A DNA stretch of 64,000 nucleotides. Source: Physcomitrium patens. Taxonomy: Eukaryota > Streptophyta > Bryopsida > Funariales > Funariaceae. Shown here in pieces: positions 57,126 to 64,000 of the stretch (within the stretch, counting starts at the first letter, position 1; each line of letters begins with the position of its first letter). The stretch is from the NCBI RefSeq assembly GCF_000002425.4, contig NC_037267.1, forward strand, positions 8,688,180 through 8,752,179, given 5' to 3'. A program made the position numbers and the translations under genes. A model generated the notes under the pieces. The model worked only from the letters and a program-made list of their open reading frames with translations. It was not told the DNA's origin and did no database searches.

Positions 57126-58559
57126 TCAGGCATGACTCGTCGCCAATCCACTATGTGCATCACTGACATGATCGACGACTTGTCTGCCTTTTTCTTCAAA
57201 ACAACCAGTTCCCCCAGTATAGGATTTCATGTCAGAGCACTCTAAGAAGGAGCGAGGGGAAACGGAATCCAACCCACTGTCTAAAGAATATCTGGCTTCT
57301 TTTTGGCCGTGCACATCCACTGATTTGGACTGATCGAGAAACTCCTGCGCATCTATCAAGTCTCGAGACAGACGGTCCCCCTTAACCCTACCTAATGTCC
57401 GGGGCCCCAGGTACAGCGGACTAGGCTTACTGCTAGAGGAAGACAACGACCTTGACCATGAAGTGCTCTTACTACCAATGGTGGTTTGAAAATGTGGATC
57501 CGGCAGCGCCATGGAAGGAGATGATAACGCAGACTTCGAGGTGGAGACCGGCGCTTCTGGCTTCGGTGAGAAGACACGAGACAGAGGGTTATTCATCCCA
57601 GGGGCTTGCTTATGGTCGGAGGCTGTGGAGCTTTTGGGTGTAGTCTTGAGCGTGTCTATTTTGAAACCCACATGCGGACTACGCCGGCTACCGGACCGCG
57701 AAAAAAACCCCCAGGGGGATGACTTGATACTCGTGTGCGACACAGGTTGGATTGGAGAAAGAGCGTCGTAGGCTTGATTACCGTCTGGAGTTCGGGGCCT
57801 TCGATTTGGCGGATTGTGCACGTGGAGATCACGATTCGCCTCTCGAGTGCTCTTACTCATCCGCCACCTCGTTTGCGAATCATCCGCATTGCTTGCTCTG
57901 TGAGTGAATTTCGACACGGAAGACGAAGGGCCTGCTGCGGGTGTAGTCTTCCCGCTGCTGATTGAAGATCGCTTTGATTCTCCGTTAGCCCATCCAGTTC
58001 CATTATGCAGCGCATGCTGCTGTTCAGAAGATTTATCCTTTTTTCCATCTTCAGACATATTCTGCCCATGCGATTTCCCGTGATACTCATCAGTAACCCG
58101 TTTCTCATCAAGCTTCCTCTTCACTTCAAGCTGTCTGTCTGATTTCCACAGCGAGACAAACGCGGTTCGCAAGGATGTTATCCGGTGCACAGCACCACCC
58201 CAGGTAAGCTTGACTCTCGAACTCGAAGCACCTTTGGATTTCCCGGCATTCGATGCGCTTTCATCTTGCACAGCGAAACCTCCTTTAGGTTTGTCCTTTT
58301 TACTACGAGTTCGGTAGCTAACATTTGGATACGTAGGTTGATAGCTCTGCGCATTGGCGTCCCTCCTTCGGGAAAAATCTGCTACCGAAGTTGTTGAGAA
58401 GGCTCCGGTGTAAGAGTCGAGTGACTCTTCTTGGTATTCCCCTTGGTATGCTGCGAGCTTCTCAAGGGACGTGCGTAAACATTGCGCACACACACCTTCA
58501 CCTTGTTGCCTTGGGTGCCACTTACACCAACGAGCAGGAATTCCTACTCTATCCCCCAT
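57126..58559 (-). CDS. Ser-rich protein with N-terminal Cys/His motif (DUF740/OCTOPUS-like)
   Basis: A 477-codon uninterrupted minus-strand frame from the first in-frame ATG (58559, context ACAATGG). The open frame extends upstream to 58673 without ATG, up to an acceptor-like TTTTGCAG. Residues 12-28 read C-x2-H-P-x7-C-x2-C-L (CKWHPRQQGEGVCAQCL), followed by a Leu-containing LEKLAAY stretch. This resembles the N-terminal motif of plant DUF740/UPF0503 proteins such as OCTOPUS, which are plasma-membrane associated. The remainder is Ser/Lys/Arg-rich and probably disordered, with many SSS and RSxS segments. No membrane segment or signal peptide is seen. Overlapping plus-strand frames are antisense. 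That it is a gene is well supported by length and composition in this AT-rich context. The family call is tentative. Confidence 0.7.
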   Translation of the reverse strand: MGDRVGIPARWCKWHPRQQGEGVCAQCLRTSLEKLAAYQGEYQEESLDSYTGAFSTTSVADFSRRRDANAQSYQPTYPNVSYRTRSKKDKPKGGFAVQDESASNAGKSKGASSSRVKLTWGGAVHRITSLRTAFVSLWKSDRQLEVKRKLDEKRVTDEYHGKSHGQNMSEDGKKDKSSEQQHALHNGTGWANGESKRSSISSGKTTPAAGPSSSVSKFTHRASNADDSQTRWRMSKSTREANRDLHVHNPPNRRPRTPDGNQAYDALSPIQPVSHTSIKSSPWGFFSRSGSRRSPHVGFKIDTLKTTPKSSTASDHKQAPGMNNPLSRVFSPKPEAPVSTSKSALSSPSMALPDPHFQTTIGSKSTSWSRSLSSSSSKPSPLYLGPRTLGRVKGDRLSRDLIDAQEFLDQSKSVDVHGQKEARYSLDSGLDSVSPRSFLECSDMKSYTGGTGCFEEKGRQVVDHVSDAHSGLATSHA

Positions 58560-60680
58560 TGTCTTAAATCTCCATGTGATCGGAGGCTCTTCACCTTTCC
58601 ATGATACAAAAATAGAATGCCCAAGACTACCAGCTTCTCTTGTGCTGACTTCCAAGTCAATCGAAGTCTGCAAAATCCAGGCCTAATATACAAAAATCAG
58701 TATGTACAGTCCGCGAAGAATCATAACATGCCAGAGAAGGCAATATGTTTTGTCGAGGCACAGGAAGAATAGAATGCTTCATTGCATGTTAGATACAGCC
58801 CACTTGAAACAGTTGTGAGAAGGTAAAGAAATGAGCGTCAAGTGAATATGAAAATTTTCCAGTGCACAAATGTAGAGTCAAGTTTTTGTAAAAATATCCG
58901 GACATTGCATTCCATTGAGGTGGTAAGCCAAACAACAGTATCCAAAGTGTGAGCTTGGAAATTCTGAGGATGTCCTCTGTAATTGTTAAGAACAAGGATC
59001 TATGAGAATAGCAAGTTCAATCCCACGACGTCAAGTTTTTGTTCTACATGTTGCATAACCCTGATTCCGAAAAGTAATTTAAAACGTAAGTTGCTTGCTA
59101 GCAACATGAGATGGGAGATAGCGCCTGTCCGAGACAACGGTGGTTTGGCCTGTCCCTAACCCTGTGGCCCGTAACGACAGAGGCTTAATCTTTCAGCATA
59201 TTGTTGGGTGCATAGCTCCTACATTTCAAAGCTCAACACCTGAGCGGTAGAGCCTCAAAATCCACCGCAAGAAATATTTCTAATCTCTCCGAATAAAATG
59301 CAACGGCATGAATTCCTATCCGATCCTCTATAATACACCCTTCATGCTAAAGCTAAGATCTCTTTTGGGGGATCAGGACGTCTAAAATCCAGATAGCAAC
59401 AATGTCAAAAGTAAGATTCCAAAAGCTCACAAACAAACTGGAGAAATTCCTTAACACTCATCTCACCGCTACTCAACTTCGACGACTGTAGCCCAAAAAT
59501 ATTGAGAATTATTGGAACCAGCCAAACACTTCTTCAGATCTACAAACGAAAAATCCACCCTGGTCCAATCAACAAAAATCCTCCCATAGCCAAGACACAA
59601 TCAACGGCACTCCACGTGCTTGAGCCAAATATAAACAGGTACATTGATCTAGTACCTCAAATGTTGTTAATTAGAGAAAATGCCATCTGATAGCAAAGAG
59701 AGCACATCATTCTCCACAGCAGCTACGAATCCGGGAGGAAATCATTTTATTGAGGACACAATTCAGAAAAATCGTTGCGGCTTTACCGTCACACCCAGCC
59801 GACCGTCTCGTTTGCACTTTACCCCGCAGAACGCAGATTCTAGTATACCAAACCCTAAGCTCTACGCACTCATGCACGCTGTGGACTACCCTTTTAAGTG
59901 GCGAAAAAACTAGCCTGGTTTCTAAGGTTGGGTGGAGCAGATAAAAGAGAGAAAAAAGAAGGAAAAAATAGTGACCTGAACAAAATGCATGAAACAAAAT
60001 ATCCTCACCTTTGTATCCGTATGGCATCTGCACAGTGAGCAATAAATCGAATTGTCCTTGAGATATCTTCCCTCAACCTCGACAACGGTTGCCACTACCT
60101 CATCATATTTAGCATGCTGCTTCCAGCAAACCAAGCTTACAATCCACCGCAAGGCCCCACAATGCAAAATACGAGATCGCACGAGGATTACAACCCACAC
60201 ACAGTTCCGGGCACCCAAGTGAACAAAACAAAAACGAGAACCCTACCGAGATTGCAGCCTAGCACAGCATATAGTAGGCTATGTAACACCAAAACTGCTA
60301 ACTTTAGCCAGGAGTGGACCTTCCAAAGCATCTAAAAAGGAACAGCCGTTGACCACGAGGCGCCGCACCATTGTGCACATGAAGGTTGGGCAGGAACAAA
60401 CCCGAAACAGCTCAACCTGGCCGACGAAACACCAGGCCGAATCCTTAACCAAGAAAAAAAAGTGTGCAAGTGTGCCCCGAAACTGAACTTGGGTACCCAA
60501 TTGACTCACTTTTTTTATGTTTTCGTTTTTGGTTGGTAAACCTTTGGCAAGGTTTCACTAGCAATGGTTGCGATTTCATTGGCGAACTTGTTTCAATCAA
60601 ATTGTGGGCAACAAGGGAGGACAAAATTTTCGGGAGGTGAAAATACCCAGCAACTATTCTAAAAATGTTTGTTGACATTT
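58560..60680 (-). other. Upstream region of the Cys/His-motif gene, possible 5' exon(s)
   Basis: Moderate-GC DNA up to an abrupt drop at about 60680. A minus-strand segment ending at 60009 before GTGAGG reads EVEGRYLKDNSIYCSLCRCH then TDTK. It would join in frame (phase 0 to phase 0) to an acceptor ending at 58668, whose exon reads TSIDLEVSTREAGSLGHS and continues into the main frame. No start ATG for such an exon was found, so 5' UTR splicing is equally possible. Confidence 0.35.
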
Positions 60681-61389
60681 CTAACTATCAAATTGTCAAT
60701 TTATGGAAGAACCAATTATGACAACATTCTTAGTTTTATGACTGTCTTTAATTTAATCTTTAAAATCTTTGCAATTGATGTGTAGCAACATCATACACAT
60801 ACCTTATATACACAAATAATATTTGGTTATATGAAAGATTTTCATATCATTCTAATAATCATCTAAATCATTTTTCTGTACACTCAAATGGCTCCATTAT
60901 GTGAAACTAAGCGTAGAATTTTTATTTTGTCCTGGTATTTAATAAGGCATTGTTTGCGAGTCAAAAAGCCCTTATTTTCCTACATTACACACTGTTTTGA
61001 ACAAAAGCATGATACTTCTTAGCTACTGCACAGTTTTCTCAGATAACATCCAAAGCGTTTAATCAAATACTTAAATAATGTCTAGAAACATTCACACTAC
61101 TTCACATAAAATTAGTATATTTTTCTTTAAATTGAAATTGACAAGATACTATTACAGCCTAATAATATTCACAAACTTATTAAATTGTTAGAATTCAAGA
61201 GGATTTTGCCATGAATGATTTTAAATCGAAAATGATTATTTTCTGCAAACAACTCTTTAAGAGATGTTGGCAGCAAGGTCTTAATAAAAATCAATGTTAT
61301 AAAATAATTTTATGCATATTATCACATTCTATAGAATTTAAAACAAAAAAAAACAAAAAATAAATATTTAATTTGTACAACCATTTGAC

Positions 61390-61415
<26 letters not shown>
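61390..61415. repeat. (TA)n microsatellite
   Basis: About 13 TA units. Confidence 0.9.
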
Positions 61416-61420
<5 letters not shown>

Positions 61421-62163
61421 TTGACTATGTAAATGTTTTCCTGCTAGCACCTTTTGTGTATTCAATTTAATTTTTTATATTATAACTACTTGATAAATAT
61501 TTAAAATTAGTATTTTATCATCATAAACTCATATTCTTATTAATTTTAATCTTCTTAAGCTAAATATTAATTTATAAAGATTTATAGGTCAAAATGTTCT
61601 TAGAAATGTTTCACTTAATCTAATCAAAGGACTTATGTTGTAATAAATATTTAAATTTTTAAAAGATCAAAAAATTGTATTGACTCTAATAAGTTCTTAT
61701 TTTGGTGACATATTCTTTATTACTTTTCTAGTTGAGGTGTCTTCTAGGGAATAATTTTTTTAAAGATCCAAGATATGTGTATGTGTGTATATAGTTATAT
61801 AGAAATGTATGTATATATATTTCATTAAAATACTACAAGTTTTGATATTTACATTAGATAAATTATAAAATATTGATGTAGTAGATTTCTTATGCTATAG
61901 ATGTATTATACATCTAAATCTAAAAGATAAAACTACTACTTTAAATCATTATAACTTTTAAATTTTATTGATAATTTATTTTTATTTTTTATTAATAATA
62001 TTTTACTTTTAATACTTATTTATAATATAATAGTATTAATTACCATATTAAAAGTTATTGTACAATATAATAGTTTTTTTTTTTAAGATTTTAGTTTTTA
62101 AAATTATATTATTTATCATATAATGTATTATTATTATAAGTCTATTGTAGTTTTAAGTTTTCT

Positions 62164-62169
<6 letters not shown>

Positions 62170-62203
<34 letters not shown>
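62170..62203. repeat. (TA)n microsatellite
   Basis: About 17 TA units. Confidence 0.93.
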
Positions 62204-62208
<5 letters not shown>

Positions 62209-62554
62209 TTTCATACACATAAATTAAAATATTTCGAAGTTTTGAAAATATCTTCTAAAAGTGCAATCAATTTTTTAAAATAATATTTACAATTGAATAT
62301 AAAACAATGTCTTCTAATAATAAAAAAATATATTTTAAAGTACTATTATTATTTAATAACATTAAATTATATGTAATATATTTCACTTTAAAATATAATA
62401 AATAAAATTTTAGATAAATTTAGTTATTAAATATATTTAAATATATTAAGTTTCAAAGGCAAAAAATCATAAAAAAAATTTAAAGAAGGAACACACTCTT
62501 ACAAAACTCAAAAACAAAAAATAAACAAATCAAATATAAATGTGAAAAAGAAAC

Positions 62555-62875
62555 TATAATGATTATTGCCAAATACAAAGAGATTAGAGATTCTTATTCT
62601 AAGACAAAAGCACAGGAAAGGTATTGGGAAGAATGAGGAAAGCCTCACTTTTGCTTTTAAACATATTATCTAATTAAAGAACTATATAGCAATGCTCTAT
62701 AGATCATCCAATATGTGTCCAACTGGTAGGATACATGTCTAATTTGTAAGACAAGTTTCCCACATGTGTTCCACATAATCAACTTGTACAATATGTGGCC
62801 AACTTCTAAAACAAGTGGTCAATATATGTAGCATGTGGTTAATGAAAAGCATCTACCTTTTCTACTACATTTGCA
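62555..62875 (-). repeat. Partial family-2 LTR
   Basis: Follows the LTR from ATTATTGCCAAATACAA through GAATGAGGAAAGCCTCAC and CCAATATGTGTCCAACTGG to AACAAGTGGTCAATATATG. Both ends are missing. This copy keeps the clearest version of the central TGTCCAACTGGTAGGATAC stretch. Confidence 0.68.
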
Positions 62876-63690
62876 ATAAAATTAATAATCTATTAAAAAT
62901 AAATAAAAAGATTACATGTAATATTTTATATATTCATATATTTTTAAAATATAATAAATATAAATTTAATTAAATAAATATTCTTTACTTTTGAAAGAAA
63001 AAACCACTATACGTTATAATGAAAATTTAAGTTGCACAGTGATATATAATTCAAATATTTTATAAACTATGTTACTTAAAAATAAGAGGTAGCTAGGAAT
63101 TTATAATGGTTAAATTTGGAAGAATTATAATGTAGAGCTTCAATTAAAGCAAATTATCATTTATAGAAAGTAGGATTACTTTATAAATCTTAATAAATAT
63201 TGAAATTATGGTAAAAACTAAAATAATAGAAAGAATTATAATATTTTCTTTTATTTCAAATTATTTTTTTTAGATTTAAAACAAATGGCTATTATGAGTA
63301 TACATAAAATACTCATAAGAAAAAAATATTACAGTTTTGTATTATTAAAATAAACTTAACTATATATTTATTTATTTATTTATTTATTTTGTTGTAATTT
63401 TCATATATTGTCATATTATTAAATTTATGATATAAAAAAATGACGTAAAAAAATAAAACATAATTTTATCATTATTGATCATATCAACTCATTTTATCAG
63501 TTTTTATTCTATTTGTTATTTTAGTCCTTTTGCACTTTAATATAAATCATACGATAATTGAGTTATGCTTTCATATGTCTATTTCTTACTAGGGCTTTAT
63601 ATAAAATTTTGTTTATGTTTATACATATACATAAATAAGAAAATAAATACTAAGGTGGTGCATCAATGAGATCAACAAAAATACAGTAAC
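62876..63690. other. AT-rich intergenic DNA with (TTTA)n
   Basis: No gene recognised. A TTTA tetranucleotide run lies at about 63366-63390. Confidence 0.55.
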
Positions 63691-64000
63691 ATTAAGGAAA
63701 TTTATTTACTTTCAGCGCAATTGCAGTAATCATAAGGAGAAGTGTATTGTTTTCCTGGTTTTTCCATCCATTTTAAACTTGGTATTCAAGAACAGACACT
63801 GCTAATTCAGAAGAGAGAAAGAAAAGAGAAACTGCAGCTCTAACAAGTGATGCAACCATCCTGTTTAAAATTCCATTAATTACTGCATTAAATACCTTCA
63901 AGTCAGGTTTTCCATTGAGTTGCATTTTATCAAGTTAGGAATTTCACCCTTGAATGACTGTAGGCATGCAGCCAAAACACATGCAATGGGAGGAACCATC
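63691..64000. other. Edge of a possible further gene island
   Basis: GC and complexity increase in the last 300 bp. A minus-strand frame of 33 codons (63999-63898) starts with ATG at the window edge and ends in TGA. It is too short to judge. Confidence 0.3.

Larger units (their letters stand above)
60681..62554. other. AT-rich intergenic DNA, no gene recognised
   Basis: Strongly AT-rich after 61080. Nothing but microsatellites and low-complexity sequence. Confidence 0.55.

Overview
The window is plant nuclear DNA. The evidence is an intron-containing plastid-type lipoxygenase gene with GT-AG introns, plant Ty3/gypsy and Ty1/copia retrotransposons, and no bacterial gene organisation. Very AT-rich, retrotransposon-packed DNA with compact gene islands of much higher GC fits a bryophyte, most likely a moss of the Physcomitrium type. 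The species is an inference, not something the sequence proves.

Layout. 1-5833: AT-rich non-coding DNA with one LTR scrap. 5834-24235: a decayed gypsy array on the minus strand, read as LTR - internal C - LTR - internal D - LTR (family 2, LTR about 540 bp). Copy C was invaded by a complete family-1 gypsy element (A, 6146-11854) and by a family-1 solo LTR (13941-14464). Copy D carries a family-2 solo LTR in gag (22741-23290). 24236-26340: a further family-2 LTR split by a 1.58 kb LTR-like repeat (R3). 27110-34000: gene island with a lipoxygenase gene on the minus strand (8 exons, 28247-31937, 938 codons). 34440-34910: two LTR halves in fold-back orientation. 37620-43700: a compositionally distinct segment split by a 4.3 kb Ty1/copia element (39167-43479) whose LTRs, primer binding site, gag, protease, integrase and reverse transcriptase can be recognised. 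45820-55040: remnants of a plus-strand copia element, interrupted by gypsy element B (47521-53539), itself interrupted by a second R3 copy. 55080-60680: second gene island with a minus-strand gene coding for a Ser-rich protein with an N-terminal Cys/His motif like that of plant DUF740/OCTOPUS-type proteins. 60680-63690: AT-rich DNA with microsatellites and an LTR scrap. GC rises again at the right edge, perhaps the margin of another gene.

How the parts relate. All mobile elements look dead: frames are broken, catalytic residues are changed, and target-site duplications differ almost only by transitions, as expected from long-term cytosine methylation and deamination. The lipoxygenase looks intact: iron ligands, splice sites, transit peptide and C-terminal isoleucine are all present. 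I found no evidence for a new enzymatic system. The most informative features are the insertion chronology, the shared damage in C and D, the R3 repeat pair, and the tandem repeats flanking the lipoxygenase gene.
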